Source: Aphrocallistes beatrix (Eukaryota > Porifera > Hexactinellida > Sceptrulophora > Aphrocallistidae). From it: a stretch of 64,000 nucleotides of DNA. The translations under genes and the position numbers were made by a program. The stretch covers positions 310,001 to 374,000 of the forward strand of contig OY725504.1 of the NCBI GenBank assembly GCA_963281255.1, read 5' to 3'. The notes under the pieces are model-generated. The model was not told the DNA's origin. It did not search any database and saw only the letters and a program-made list of their open reading frames with translations. Shown one piece after another: positions 48,442-60,795 of this stretch (position 1 is the first letter of the stretch; every line of letters begins with the position of its first letter).

Positions 48442-49387
48442 GAGCAAAATTATTACAATAGCAGCCTGATAATGATGTCTAACATTCCTAACTTAAAATA
48501 GAATCATGAGATTTAGCCACGTAGTGTAGGAATCTACGTTGAATTCTGATGTGAATGTAGAACCCACATCGAGACGAATTAGTTACAAAGGAATTTAATT
48601 ATACATCACAAGGTTCAACTCTGATAAGACTTCCCTCGCATTATGATGACATCAAATTGAGGACACAACCAAGAACTTTAATACATGATGGAATTAATCT
48701 ATAATATTCGGGATAAAAAAGTGTTTCTTCAACAAATATATGTTAATTGTGCAACTAATAGCATTTAGTCGTAACATTCCTATTATCTCTCATTTCGATT
48801 ACGCAACAATATCACAATCTGCATTTGTGTTAATAATAAACTTATTGATTCGTAGGCATATTATATAATTTCATGACGTCATTATATTAGGTATATGCGT
48901 CAATGGAATAATACTTCGTGTGTGGTCTTATCATCACTTTCGTATGGCTCGACCAGACAATACGACAACAAAACGAAGCCAATTACGATGTTATGTCAAA
49001 ATATCTCTTACTCTACTGGTTGTGGAGATAAAAGTGGATTACTATGGGATAAATCCACATTCCATTGTTGCTAAGCAACATACTTCGGAATTCTATCTTT
49101 AGGCCTATTTTTCACATGCATTGAAGGAATCCCAATGGGATATTATGCATATTTGAGAAAAAATCATTTCTGAGATGAAACCTCAACAAATGATTTAGAA
49201 TAGGCCTTCCAATAGAAATAGTATTAGTTTCAATATAGCATAGAGATAATGCTGAATCAAATCTTACCGGACCACAAGTGTAAAAAATGATACAGGATTA
49301 ATTAGTTACCAAGATAAATCGAGGGGTATTATTAAACTCTGTTTTGGAAATTTCGGCGATTTTTGTTTGATTTTATCACTTTCCGAC
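48442..49387. other. Upstream of the ATF7IP-like gene, nothing recognised
   Basis: AT-rich. One TGACGTCA word at 48874. No exon or repeat pair seen. Confidence 0.45.
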
Positions 49388-52300
49388 ATGTCGAAATCGT
49401 TATCTTCTGGATCAGGGAAAAAGAGGTTTGCGAAATATTCATAAAAATTTCCATCTCGAAAAATTTTACTTGAAATTTTGTTCTATTTAGGCGAGTCGAT
49501 TTCACTAATTTAGAATCTGCAGTGCAAGGTGAGTGAAATTATCAATTTTCTAGTTTCCTTATTTTGCTTTGAGAACGGATAAAAAATGACTCTGCCTTAG
49601 ATCTAAAATTATTGGCAATCAACAGTATACATCTATTATCATATACTCCAAGAACTTTCTAAATTAGAATATATATTCACAATTTACGGGCTTATTCTTA
49701 CCATAATACTAAAATAACCCCGTAAATTGTGATATGTTGAGAATCGCCTTTCAATATTTCTACGTATATGACTGGCCATAACTCAGAAATCTTGCGTAAT
49801 AGATAAGTTTAGCATTCTTATTGCTCGACCAACGGACCGATATATTTTTAGTAACATGATACTAAGTTGGGCTGGATTGGAATGTATGGAAGATTATCGT
49901 CATGTTTATCTTGTCGAAATTTGATTTTATAAGCAACAGTTTTTCTGTCGATTACTGAAATCAACATGGATATACTATTTATTCATAAAAGAATCAATAT
50001 TTCGATAAGATAGCCATAACAAGTAGTCCTTAATAGAAATGGTACATCTTCCGTATCAATCCAAAGACCGTAGAGCGAAAATGGGGTATACCAGGGTTGT
50101 ATTATACAACTCTCTTAAACTAAAATTACATATAGTCGACTCCGCTTAATGGGGTCACTATTTAAACGGGCTACTTTTGACAGGACCGGAATATCACTCA
50201 CACATAGAAGCTAATACAAACTATTTCGGTTAATAGAGTTCTCCGCTAAATCGGGCCAAAATGTCCTCTGACCGATGTGACCATATGAAGCGGAGTCGAC
50301 TGTATTTTAGCATTAAATAACATTATACACCAAGGGGACCAAAGTATTTGAATACTTCATTCTTTCACATACAAATTTTACTATAATGGGTCTATTCATG
50401 AAGAGGATTTATTAATTCTAAACGGTATTATATAAGCTAATCGGATTCCAGGATTCGAATAGTACACATTCGAATTAGTCACAGTTGAATATTTCTAACT
50501 AATCATTCATTTCCAACTTTTGTAATTATCAATCAGTGCCACCTTGTGCCACATACGCCCATTTTAACTGCAATGTAGGATGTTGATGAATCGCCTATGG
50601 TGGCTCAAACTGATAAGAATATTCATTGAATTGAGTAATTTATTAAATATGTTCAACTATGACTAATTCGAAAAGATTTCGAATCTGAATCAGACTTCTA
50701 GTATCTCAAATAGAACGTATTACTCTTCCTGAAAAGATCCAATTTAGTATTATTTGTATGGGAAAAAGTGTTCTAATCCTTTTGCCTTTTGTCCGGTTGG
50801 TGTAGTTTCGAAAAATGTGAGAAATTTCGCGCTCAAACGAGCGAATTGCGTTCATGAATGAATTCTTCGTTATAGCTGTAGTAGAAATTCAGATCACGTA
50901 CGGTACATGCCGTACTGCTCTTGCCAGCATGCATGGCACCAAATATTTATGACGTCATTGATACCCTAGAAATGGTATTGAAATTAGAACCTAGTATGTT
51001 CTATTTTTACTACTAATCAGAGCAAGCCTAACACAGGGTAACGGAACAGGCACAAAGATATGTAATATAACCCCGCTCAGGGAATAATGACGTCATATTT
51101 ACATGCAAACATAACATGGTTGTTGATCGTGACAATTCCATACGGCATTCGCATAACGAATATGAGATCAAATTAGGCGCCACTGTAACAGGAATGCCTG
51201 ATCTCTGAATATTATTGGAGGTTACTTCGTGCTTTCTCCACATTTGAAATATGCTCATGTAGCCATGAGCTGTCTCAACCTGTAATTTAACTAAATCGTG
51301 TGGTGGCAAGTGACAAATCGTGAGTTATAGGAGAATAGTATTACACAGTGGTTCTAAATTGTAAGAGTTGAGAGGCTGATGTATAGTATAGAATATTAGG
51401 CCTATTTCTTTGTAACTTTACTATTCCTGACGAACCAAAGCATGCCGATTACTAATAGTCCTTAGAAATGCTAAAAATGTTCGTCAGGAATGACGCCTAC
51501 AATCTAGTATCGATTTCTGGTTGGTCCGTAATGTGAATAACGTATTTGATGAGGTCATCAGTGAGTAACGATCTGTTAATGACGTCATAGCAAATTGTTA
51601 GAACCTTTTCCTTGACTTCAGTACTCAATTAGAACTATTTGTAACATTTTCATAACTAACTCCGCTGTGAAATTTGGAGAATTTAGAATCTCACTTTCTA
51701 TTTTGATCCAAGTATTTTTGAACTTTACTTCTGTGATCCAAACCGTAGAATTGGCACGAAAACAGCTCATAAGATCCAAATGATGTCGCTACGCATCAAG
51801 ATGACCCAAAATGTCAGTACATTTAATTAAATTTGAATAAATAATTGCTTCGAATCATTAAAACGATTGAACTTCTTTTGAGTTAATCACTGTAGCCAAT
51901 GTTTGAGATTAGATAATCGAAGGCGCCAAACTATGATGGCTTATATCTTCAACACCTTTTAGGCGGGAAATATGAGAATGTTGACGATGCGATTGCGCAG
52001 AGTTTGATTCCAAAATTGGAAGGGATGAGTCTATCTTTAGATCAACTCCAGAATCGACTGATGAAACTTGACAGAGAGAACAAACTTTTGAGGAAAGAAA
52101 CTGAAAATCTCCGTCTCAAATCTACAGTTTTACCCAAATCTGTCAAAATTGTACGTTGAAATCAGATACAGTACCCTCGTTAATCCGAAAACTTTATTTC
52201 TTACAATCTGAACACCCAAAATATGATCTTATTCGCCTCTATGCATTGAATCTACGTTTATAACCTTATATCTCTCTCAATAAGATTGAGAAACCTCGTT

Positions 52301-55300
52301 CGAAAAGCAATTATAACAAATAGTATCCTATTAATATTCTAACAACTAATTTATTATAGTTAATACCCCATTGAATAGTGTTATTAGCTAGGGTGTACTG
52401 TACCTATGTACTCATTACGAGGGAATATTGCATACTTGTTAACCTCTGCAAGGAAAAAAGCGGGACATAAGTAGTATTTTAGCGGGACTTTGGGGTTTTT
52501 AGCTGGACATAGTTATTTGTATTAGTCTTATAAGAAAAGTGGGACAATTCCACTTTTTGGAACGTTTTCGCGGGACATACTTTCAACGTATGTCCGAAAA
52601 AGCGGGACGTCCCGCCAAAAATGGGACTGTTGGCAAGTATGATATCGGGATATAGATATTTGATTCTCATTTCCCTATTTTATGAGCCAATCTCATTCGA
52701 TACATTGAAAATCTATTCGGGTTTGTTTGAGAAAATTTAGCTTACAAAGCGTTCTATAATTTTAATGCGAATACCTAAAATAATCGGATTTTGGCTCAAA
52801 TTTGCTTGGCAGTATACTGACTTGCTAAAAGGGATGAAATTAAACTAATCTGGAATTTAGACTGGCTCACTGTCAATGTTTGCCATTGTGTCATGTTACT
52901 TGTCTCTTCTACAGGAATGCCCGAAGTGTAAGAATACTATAAATACTCCAAACGAGTTCATCTCACATCTTGAATCAGCACACTTCTACGTGGAACAGGT
53001 TTGTGAACACTCAACTCTCTTCCCAAAATGCCAGGGGAGCCACAAGCGGTATGGCGAGCGTACCTCTTTTTAGAGTACAGTGGAATTTGCTTATTAACAA
53101 CCCCCTTATTAGCAATATCGCTCTATTAGCAACCAATTTTCAGGTCCCAGGTGAAGATTTTGTGTTAATTCTGTTCCCTTATTAGCAACTTCGCGTATTA
53201 GCAACCATTTTATGAGCAAAACTCGAGTTGCTAATAAGCGAATTCCACTAGTCCGACATAATTGGAGCACTTTTGGATAGTTCCGCCATTGCCAGAACAC
53301 ATTTCATTACCTGGCACGAAGTAGCAGGACCCGTATCTGCTACTGCGTAGTCGGATCACATTCCAATCCCTGGTGCATCATAGCAGTTCCTCTAAAACGC
53401 CCATGAAATTCGCATAAATCAACTTTAGTCGCCGAACCACTTTTTGATTTGCTGTGCCGCGCCTGAATGCATTCCTTTTTCTGATTTTACCACTCAATTT
53501 TTGTTTCTTGTTTTACTAATTTTGATTTTGAGCTGAGATGTTTGTAATCTTTTTTAATTCTATAACAACGTATACGTAACATAGGAATGTGTGATTGACA
53601 GAGCTAATCCCGTATCAGTTGTCGAGACTAAAGTGGTACCCAGTGTCCCGCTTGCTCCCTCATTCGGAGAACCACTCCCAGAATCCCCCAAGTCCCTTAG
53701 AACAGGCAGGATTCCCAGGAAACAACCACAAGCAAATACAGACACTACCAACAATGTAAGAAATAGGCTCATATAATTAGGAACCACGAATAGGCATACT
53801 TGACTATACTCACTTATTCTTAGTCTTATTGGTTATCTGCCCATTGGCGGATTTAAGGGGGCACGTACCCCCCTTGAAAAGTTACAGCATTAAATATTTT
53901 CACATTCAAACCCGCAAATACCGAAGTTGGATGATACAGTATATTTAGAAAATATTTGGTAAAAATAATGGTTTCAAATAGATGTTATTAAATATTATAC
54001 GGTAATCGATATTAGAATCAGAGTCCAAAATGTTTCGTTGGGTGAAAACCTGTCAAAGGCTCTGTGCCCCCCCTTGCTGCCTGTAGAGTTTCCCTATTAT
54101 AGGAGATGCCGTGTGGTATGAACTTCGTGTAACGGTAATGCAGAAATGGTTCGACTTTTCGAAAAAGGAAATAGTTCGAATTGCAGATTTAGGAAATAGC
54201 TCGACTTTTTATCATTAGGATTAATGGTGGGTTTTATGTGAACTATTTCCTTTTTTGGAAAGTCGAAATATTTCCACCATACCCGTGTAACGACGTCCGT
54301 GTGTCTGTCTGAAATCTACTGGACAGAATTGGACCAAATTTTGACTCTGCATATATCCAACTTAAGTCAAAATTTGGTCCAATTATATCAAAGTTTTCCG
54401 ATGTTTTAAGCTAATTACATTTTATATCATCTAGTCACTTGCTGCAGTTGTACATTCGATAGTCGATTGGCATTTTCTATCAAGCAAGATTTATTTTTTT
54501 ACATTTTATTCTTCTCTTTAGGCGCCAACCATTGAAAAACGCGTTCCAGTCACAGAACAGTTGGCGCCAACTCCCGCTTACTCAATCAGAATGCCTACCC
54601 ACACACCTACTCATTGCCCCAGACAGCCAATCAGACTCCCAGGTCCATACCAGCATAACATGACCCCAGACATAGTTAATACGCGACCACATCTCAACCA
54701 AGTGCCTAGGATGAAATTCTCATACAAACAACCACAAACTCCTGTTTATAGCCTCACCCCTACCCACTCACCGATGCATTCCATCACGAAGCAAGCGTAT
54801 CCAGGGAGTGTGCAGAGTCCTAATAAGGAAGTGAGAACATCTCCGAGTCAGAGTGGGACCATCGCTCGAGCTAGAACGGCTGCACCACTTTCCAAAACCA
54901 GCCCAAAAGTGTCTCATATCTCACCAAGTGGTTCACTCGCACGTACACCCATTCACGCCCCTAGCAACGCACTCCGCGCAAATATGTCACCCATTGACCT
55001 AACTGAGACACGAAGCGACACTGAACCACCTCTCGCCAACCCAGCAGAGACACAATCTAACTACCAAACACCTCTCAAATACAACCCTTCCCTCCCGATT
55101 CCCCAAGTCACTGTTACAATCAACTCAAATGGGAATTTGGTTATCTCATGGTCCCTTACGAAGGAACAGAATATCTCTGTTGTTTCGAGTTACGAGATAC
55201 GAGCATTCCAAACAGCTGATAGATCTTCTGCACCTGTTGGCGAATGGAAACGCATTGGATTGGTACGTGCGATGTGTCCGCCAATGGCTTGCACCATGTG

Positions 55301-55400
55301 TCGGATTGCCACAGGGAAACTCTACTCATTTGTGGTGCGTTCCATTGACAAATTTGGTTGGCATGGACAGTTCTCTGAGGTCCAATCAATTCAAGTTTAA
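49388..55400 (+). CDS. ATF7IP: ATF7IP (MCAF/windei)-like SETDB1 partner with a C2H2 finger, six exons
   Basis: Exons 49388-49425, 49491-49528, 51963-52150, 52915-52998, 53585-53755 and 54522-55400 join in consistent phase (465 residues). The start MSKSLSSGSGKKR is basic. Exon 3 forms a coiled coil (SLSLDQLQNRLMKLDRENKL), the type of segment that binds SETDB1 in this family. Exon 4 encodes CPKCKNTINTPNEFISHLES then AH, a C2H2 finger pattern not usual in ATF7IP. The last exon is Pro/Thr/Ser-rich and ends in a fibronectin-III domain: VTINSNGNLVISWSL, VSSYEIRAFQ, WKRIGLVRAMCPPMACTMC, GKLYSFVVRSIDKFGWHG. This matches the ATF7IP C terminus (WKKIGEVKALPLPMACTL, YYFAVRAKDIYGRFG). The family links SETDB1 to heterochromatin. 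The first two exons are tiny and least certain. The protein is much shorter than human ATF7IP. Confidence 0.8.
49674..49734. repeat. Hairpin in ATF7IP-like intron 2
   Basis: TATTCACAATTTACGGGCTT and AACCCCGTAAATTGTGATA are inverted with a short AT-rich loop. Confidence 0.5.
50131..50304 (+). mobile_element. pogo-like MITE (CAGTCGACTCCGCTTAAT family)
   Basis: TA TAGTCGACTCCGCTTAATG to AAGCGGAGTCGACTG TA. Same family as 4304-4493 and 56436-56650. In ATF7IP-like intron 2. Confidence 0.7.
52431..52641 (-). mobile_element. MITE of the CATACTTGCCAACT family, diverged
   Basis: CATACTTGTTAACCTCTGC to GGGACTGTTGGCAAGTATG with repeated GCGGGAC words. In ATF7IP-like intron 3. Confidence 0.6.
53076..53250 (-). 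mobile_element. pogo-like MITE (GGAATTCGCTTATTAGCAA family), second copy
   Basis: TA CAGTGGAATTTGCTTATTAA to CTAATAAGCGAATTCCACTA. Close to 36393-36568 in opposite orientation. In ATF7IP-like intron 4. Confidence 0.7.
53842..54090 (+). mobile_element. Probable hAT-type relic (TTGGCGGATTTAAGGGGGC end)
   Basis: Begins CATTGGCGGATTTAAGGGG and ends TGTGCCCCCCCTTGCTGCC. Typical terminal phrases, but neither TIR nor target duplication is clean. Confidence 0.4.
54115..54292. mobile_element. TIR element with GACTTTCxAAAAAGGAAATAG arms
   Basis: ATGGTTCGACTTTTCGAAAA, GGAAATAGTT and, inverted, AACTATTTCCTTTTTTGGAA, AGTCGAAATATTTCCACCAT. In ATF7IP-like intron 5. Confidence 0.5.
54328..54383. repeat. 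56-bp inverted repeat with perfect 19-bp arms
   Basis: ATTGGACCAAATTTTGACT and AGTCAAAATTTGGTCCAAT are exact complements around an 18-base spacer. It lies about 140 bp upstream of the last ATF7IP-like exon. Confidence 0.65.
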
Positions 55401-56435
55401 TTCGACTCTTTTTGGGTTTTTAATATTATTGTTCTATAAAGACATTGTCAGTCACAATTAATATCCACTACATATATATGTTCCGTCCTCGATTATTCTA
55501 GGAAAATTTAATGTTTATGTTTGTTTTAAGAAGTAAACACATACTTTGTGCCACTCTGACACTTTATGGACACCAAATAGGACACTTTATTGGGGCATTA
55601 GTCTGGTTTAAGATGAAACTTCTCATGGTTCATTGTCTGTATAATAGTCTCTCTTGATAGCAATAATCCATTGTGTGAAACAGTGACATAATATTTTGAG
55701 CCTAATCTATCTTATTTCCACCTTGATACCTCACAAGTAGAATATATTCTCCTCTGAGAAACTGAGTACGTCATTAGATTTATTCCAGGGAGATGTAGTC
55801 ACAGCCCCTTAAATTTCTGGGAATCTTTTAGGGGACTATTGCGTAGGGATTGTATGCTTGGCCAGTGGCGTAGGGTCTACCCCTGTTCTTCCCTGGAATA
55901 TTGTAATTCTTGCTGGGACAACTTTTATCTTTTCCCCGGCTCACACTGAGTCACACTCAGGAATGGATATGGCGTAATTCCCCTAAGCTATTTGTCGGAA
56001 CCAATGCAAGTATGCTCTCCTTTTCCTAATGTTATGCTACACTACCTCATCTCTCACAATTACTCTACGACACACCGTTATACCCCGCCCAAATAATTCC
56101 AAATCGAAGCTGGATATATATGATATCTCACAAATTTGCATAATGCAGAGTTCTCCCAGGCCGTTACGGCATTTTGGGCCGATGTGTCTTCGGAAAGATG
56201 ATTAACCCCTTTTAAATACATAAATCTATATATAGAATGTCTAATATAACAAATACCAATGACCTATCAGTGGATAAATGCAGTTGTAATAGCATTGTAG
56301 AACACTGGATATTAACTACTGTGTATAGGTACCGGTACGCAGTAGCGTAGCCAGAAGAGCACAGGGGGACAACACCCCCCGTTAGGATTTAGTACGACAT
56401 TTTGTGAGTCATTTTATAGTCATTTTCTCGAGAAT
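55401..56435. other. Downstream of the ATF7IP-like gene
   Basis: No gene seen. A CCAGTGGCGTAGGGTCTACC fragment lies near 55863, and a CAGTAGCGTAGCCAGAAGAG end at 56341. The latter may pair with CTGCCACGCCACTTC near 56780, enclosing the pogo MITE below. Confidence 0.45.
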
Positions 56436-56650
56436 TACAGTCGACTCCACTGAATAGGGTCACTCATAGCATTCTATATACTAGTATATAGAATGCTATG
56501 GGTCACTGTTTAATCCGGCCACTTTTGGCAGGACCAGAATAGCTCTCACACATAGAAGCTAATACAAAATATTTTTGGTTAATAGGGTTCGCTTAATTGG
56601 GGAAAAATGTCCTCTGACCGATGTGACCCTATTAAGCGGAGTCGACTGTA
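56436..56650 (+). mobile_element. pogo-like MITE carrying a small palindromic insertion
   Basis: TA CAGTCGACTCCACTGAATAG to TATTAAGCGGAGTCGACTG TA. Compared with 4304 and 50131 it has 43 extra bases: a perfect 36-bp palindrome (56465-56500) plus a repeated GGTCACT. It appears to sit inside a CAGTAGCGTAGCCAG-type relic (56341-about 56795). Confidence 0.7.
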
Positions 56651-57326
56651 ATACTAACTTCGATGAATCTGGGAATTTATACAATAAATGTGTCAGTGTC
56701 TAATGGGCTTACAGCGACCCCAGATCTCCAACTGGAGGATGTTACCCCCCTCTCTCTCCCTCCCTCGTCAGAAAATCCTGCCACGCCACTTCCCACACAC
56801 CTTTAAATTCCTGGGGATAACCCTGTAATCATGAATTGGGATAATCTCATATCCAAATTTCTCTTTTCAAGATTATCACAAATTGAAACGAATTATAAAC
56901 CATATCAACATTCTAAAGTAGTTGTTTAGTATACTTTTAATTTAATTTCTGTCTGTCGTGTGGGAACAGTACCCACATCTTCATGCAAAGATATCTCTCA
57001 CATTTCTATAAATGCTACTTTCATCAATCTGCATGATTTACATCTCTGTTAATGTGTTTGATGGAAACAGTGCCCACTTGTAGTATACGTCAGCACAGTC
57101 TATTAGAGAGTCTTGTTGTGAAACAACCAGCATGGCTGACGTATAGACTGGAGCTGTACAGGATACTAATTGCCTAGACATTCAATGATGTTTTGATTTT
57201 GCTCCATAATTTATGAGTTTATATGAATATTAAGTATGTGCCAGGATTACTGTGGGTGGAATTTTAAATACCCATTCCCACAGGAATTCTGTGGGAATAC
57301 TCACAGATTTCCACATGTGGGAATAC

Positions 57327-57546
57327 CATACTTGCCAACTGTCATATTTTTTAGCGTGACGTCCCGCTTTTTTCACTCTTCTATTGAGCTAATTTTCTCG
57401 AGTGTCCCGCTTTTACATGAAATTTCTCCATTACATATATCCCGTTTTTTTTGATTCTATGTATAATACTTTCTATTGCGTCCCGCCATGTCCCGCGAAT
57501 TCAACGCTGCTTCCCGCTTTTATCATGGCTCAAGTTGGCATGTATG
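57327..57546 (+). mobile_element. MITE of the CATACTTGCCAACT family
   Basis: CATACTTGCCAACTGTCATA to GCTCAAGTTGGCATGTATG, complete. It interrupts a region of short GGGAATxCCCAC palindromic repeats (57250-57610). Confidence 0.7.
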
Positions 57547-57704
57547 GAATTCCCTTAGGTTTAAAGTCATTCCCATTCCATATAGGAATACCCACAGATT
57601 CCCATTACCATGGCAACCCTACTATCTCGTTATTTCTCCAAGATAATATTTTCTAGCAGAACGGGTTTCTGTGTATCCAAGATATTTCACAACGTGGCCC
57701 TGAG

Positions 57705-58067
57705 TACAGTCAGGGTCGCTTATTGTGAACCACCAGGGGACCAAAAAATATGTTCATAATATAGATACTTCATATTAAGCCAGTGGTTCCCAACCTCTTT
57801 TACCTCGTGCACACCCTGACACCTAAAAATTATTTTGTGCACCCCAGGACCCTCCTAAGTCTGAAAAACTCTATTGATCCGACTTGTCATTGCAATAAGG
57901 ACAAATCCTTGTCCCGTGCACCCCTAGGGGGTTCATGCACCCCAGTTTGGGAACCGCTGTATTAAGCGAACTTGATTCAATACAAATTCTATTTTTAAAT
58001 GAAATTGGGACCAGGAGGTTAGTTCATAATAAACGAATGTTCATATTAAGCGACCACCCTGACTGTA
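57705..58067 (+). mobile_element. pogo-like MITE interrupted by a hAT-type MITE
   Basis: Outer: TA CAGTCAGGGTCGCTTATTG to AAGCGACCACCCTGACTG TA. Inner (57781-57959): CAGTGGTTCCCAACCTC to TTTGGGAACCGCTG, flanked by exact 8-bp copies of TATTAAGC. Order of insertion is therefore clear. Confidence 0.8.
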
Positions 58068-59136
58068 TTTGGATCTTGAACGTCTCTTCGGGTTAATTAT
58101 TGTCGACATTTAGTTCCATTTCTTATCAGACCATTTAGACCTGATTGTCTGAGTTATAAATTCTTTGCAAATTATTGTCTATGCTGACCAGAAAAGTTCA
58201 ACATTTTTCTGGGAAAAAACATTGAATTTTCAGAATTGTTAAATACCTCGGGTCAGTTTATTTCCTCTGGCAAAGTTTGCTAAATTAAATTTGCTTGCAT
58301 CGATGGAGTTAAATTTGAAACCACAAAACCGAATCCTGAGTAACTGCTATTCCCAGCCATCAAGGTTGAGGATTATTGGAAACTTTATTATTGTTCTTAT
58401 CCCAAACTATACTGCAAAGGGAAGTTGAGGTAGGAAATAAGTTTAGGTACTTTCAAACTTGGAATTTCCATTGACAGAATGGCAAATATAATTATATTCC
58501 TAAAATATCTTCCTGAATTTCCCTACAGTACCTTGAGTTAATTATCTCACTGAAAATGTTCTCAATTCTGTTAAGGTAGACAAAATTTTACGTGACAAAA
58601 AATTACCTTTGTTTTTTACAGCATGATTATACATTTATGTATAATGTTAATTATAACCCACCTTTCGTTATTACATCATCTCGCAAAGGAATTTTCAACT
58701 AACTCCTTGTATGTGGTGTATTGAGTTGAAACTATATATGTAAATTATATATGTTATAACTGTAGTTTCCTTACAATTACCATATACAACTACCTCTGAA
58801 TTCAGATTTACCTTAAATTACCTTATTTAGTTTCAGTATTATTTAGCCCCCTTATCACTTTCCTTGAAATTTACCCTAGATAATATTACATTCCATAAGT
58901 CTGCTGTTGTAGCTAACGTATATGTTATGATTTATCATAATTTTACACGGTTATTTCCATCCTTTAGGATTATTTAGGGAAAGTTTGGGAATTCTAATTT
59001 GATTACTCTCTTCAATTGAACTTAGCACAAATGATTTATATTTTTATTTTAAAAGGTCACGAAAAATTGTATTTGTTCGAGATACGTGAAGTTGCTTGAA
59101 GTAATTTCGGTATGATAGAACTTTGAGTTTTAAAAT
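58068..59136. other. Intergenic, nothing recognised
   Basis: AT-rich sequence without a convincing exon or TIR pair. Confidence 0.45.
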
Positions 59137-59597
59137 TATATATGTTGCAGTCAGAATGCGTTTCCAGTCGAAACACATTTCGACGGACTTTCTACCCAAA
59201 CTAGATTTATGCAGGACAGGAATTATCATTTACTTTAAATTAGTACACTGAAGTTAAAAATAACCCATGATATTCTATTTCCAGTGGAAACGCATTTTGA
59301 CTAGTCGAAACGCGTTTCTGTATTATAGTTATTTTTAACTTCAGTGTACTATAATACAGTCAGGGTCGCTTCTTATGAACTCGCTTAATATGAACATTCA
59401 TTTATTATGAACTAACCTCCTCGTCCCAATTTAATTTTTTAGATAGGATTTGTATTAAATCAAGTTCGCTTAATATGAAGTATCTCTATTATGAACAGAT
59501 TTTTTGGTCCCCTGGTGGTTCACAATAAGCGACCCTGACTGTAAGTGTAATAATAAGCGTTTCGACTGGAAACGCATTCCGACTGCAACATATACAA
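59137..59597. mobile_element. Nested inverted-repeat cluster with three elements
   Basis: Outer arms ATATATGTTGCAGTCAGAAT, GCGTTTCCAGTCGAAAC and their complement near 59597. Inside are a TACACTGAAGTTAAAAATAA pair (59244-59348), typical of mariner-like ends, and a pogo-like MITE (59355-59543, CAGTCAGGGTCGCTTCTT ends). The outer motif GACTAGTCGAAACGCGTTTC recurs inside the second. Confidence 0.6.
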
Positions 59598-59969
59598 ACT
59601 ATTTTGATCTGGATAAAGGATTAGGTCCTAACAACTCAGTGAAATTCTCATGATAATTAGGAGCAGGTATAGAACATAATAATCTAATACTTTTGTTCAA
59701 TCTTCTGAGCATTTGAATCTTTCTAGAACTCAATACCATTTCTGATCAAGGAAAATGTTCCTTTGTTCTTTAGGATACGGAGTTATAACGTCTCTATAGA
59801 AATCAGCTAGTTAGTATTATCAGTGAACATTACTCCGTTAATAGTATGGCATGCTTTGAATCTCAAAAATTCTGTGAAATTATGAACCAAAAAATTATAA
59901 ACCACCTGATTATATTGTCACAAAATATATTCGATTTTCTAAGATATCATTTTCCACGAATTCTATAAG

Positions 59970-60166
59970 CATACTTGCCAACTCTCCCGCTTTTTTCACT
60001 CTTCTATTGAGCTAATTTTTACGAGTGTCCCGCTTTTACATGAAATTTCCCCATTATGTCCCGCTTTTTTATTTCAATGTATAGTACATTTCTATTGCGT
60101 CCCGCCATGTCCCGCCAAATTCAACGCTGAGTCCCGCTCTTATCATGGCTCAGGTTGGCATGTATG
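59970..60166 (+). mobile_element. MITE of the CATACTTGCCAACT family
   Basis: CATACTTGCCAACTCTCCCG to GCTCAGGTTGGCATGTATG, complete and well preserved. Confidence 0.7.
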
Positions 60167-60602
60167 TATAAGTTATAATCAAGTTGACCTAACTATATTA
60201 TTCTATATTATTAATAATTATTGAAGCAATCTGATTCCGAGTTCTCAGTACGGATCACATGTTGATTATAAAACTCAGCTCATTATTAAGGCTAATCTTA
60301 AAAGGAATCTTCTTTTGTAGTTTCTACACACAGGAATTCTCAGAGAGTATCAAAAAGGATTCTCCTCTTCAACAACAAATTATTGAATAAATTATTCTTA
60401 ATTTGTCTCAGTTCTATCCTTCCCTTTTTCCTACCCTTATTCTACCCCCTTACCACTTCTAACGTCATGTTATTATAAAGATACATTACCTCGTATCCAA
60501 TCACATTCCAATTGCCTTATATTATCCCTATGCAACCAGCACTTACATCATATATCATCAGCAATTGAGCCAATCCACTGTCTCGCTTCTCACACAACTG
60601 AG

Positions 60603-60610
60603 TATAAATA
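60603..60610 (+). promoter_or_regulatory. TATA box of the NDE1-like gene
   Basis: AGTATAAATAGAAAC about 75 bp before the ATG at 60680. Sequence and spacing fit a core promoter. Confidence 0.55.
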
Positions 60611-60679
60611 GAAACTTTCTAGGCTAAAATTAGGTGTAAATTAGTCAACTTATTATTATTAATACTTTTAAGCAAATAA

Positions 60680-60795
60680 ATGGCCGAGATCGTAGATCAG
60701 GAATTCATTCAACTTTTCGAGCAAAATATCACTTTTGAGAACAAAGATGAAGAAGTCAAATATTGGAAAGGAATTGCTCTTGATTGCCATCAAAA
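60680..60795 (+). CDS. Probable first exon of an NDE1/NDEL1-type dynein regulator (partial)
   Basis: ATG followed by 38 complete codons and a GTGAGT donor, ending in phase 2. It reads MAEIVDQEFIQLFEQN, then FENKDEEVKYWKGIALDCHQ. The stretch DEEVKYWKGIAL resembles the start of NDE1 and NDEL1 (EEEANYWKDLA, KEETAYWKELS), adaptors of LIS1 and dynein whose long coiled coil follows directly. The rest of the gene is not recognisable before the window ends, so the first intron would exceed 3 kb. The match is short and the identification tentative. Confidence 0.5.

Noticed and set aside
51028-51309. 93-codon minus-strand frame
   Set aside because: No recognisable motif, no splice context, and inside an ATF7IP-like intron; probably chance.
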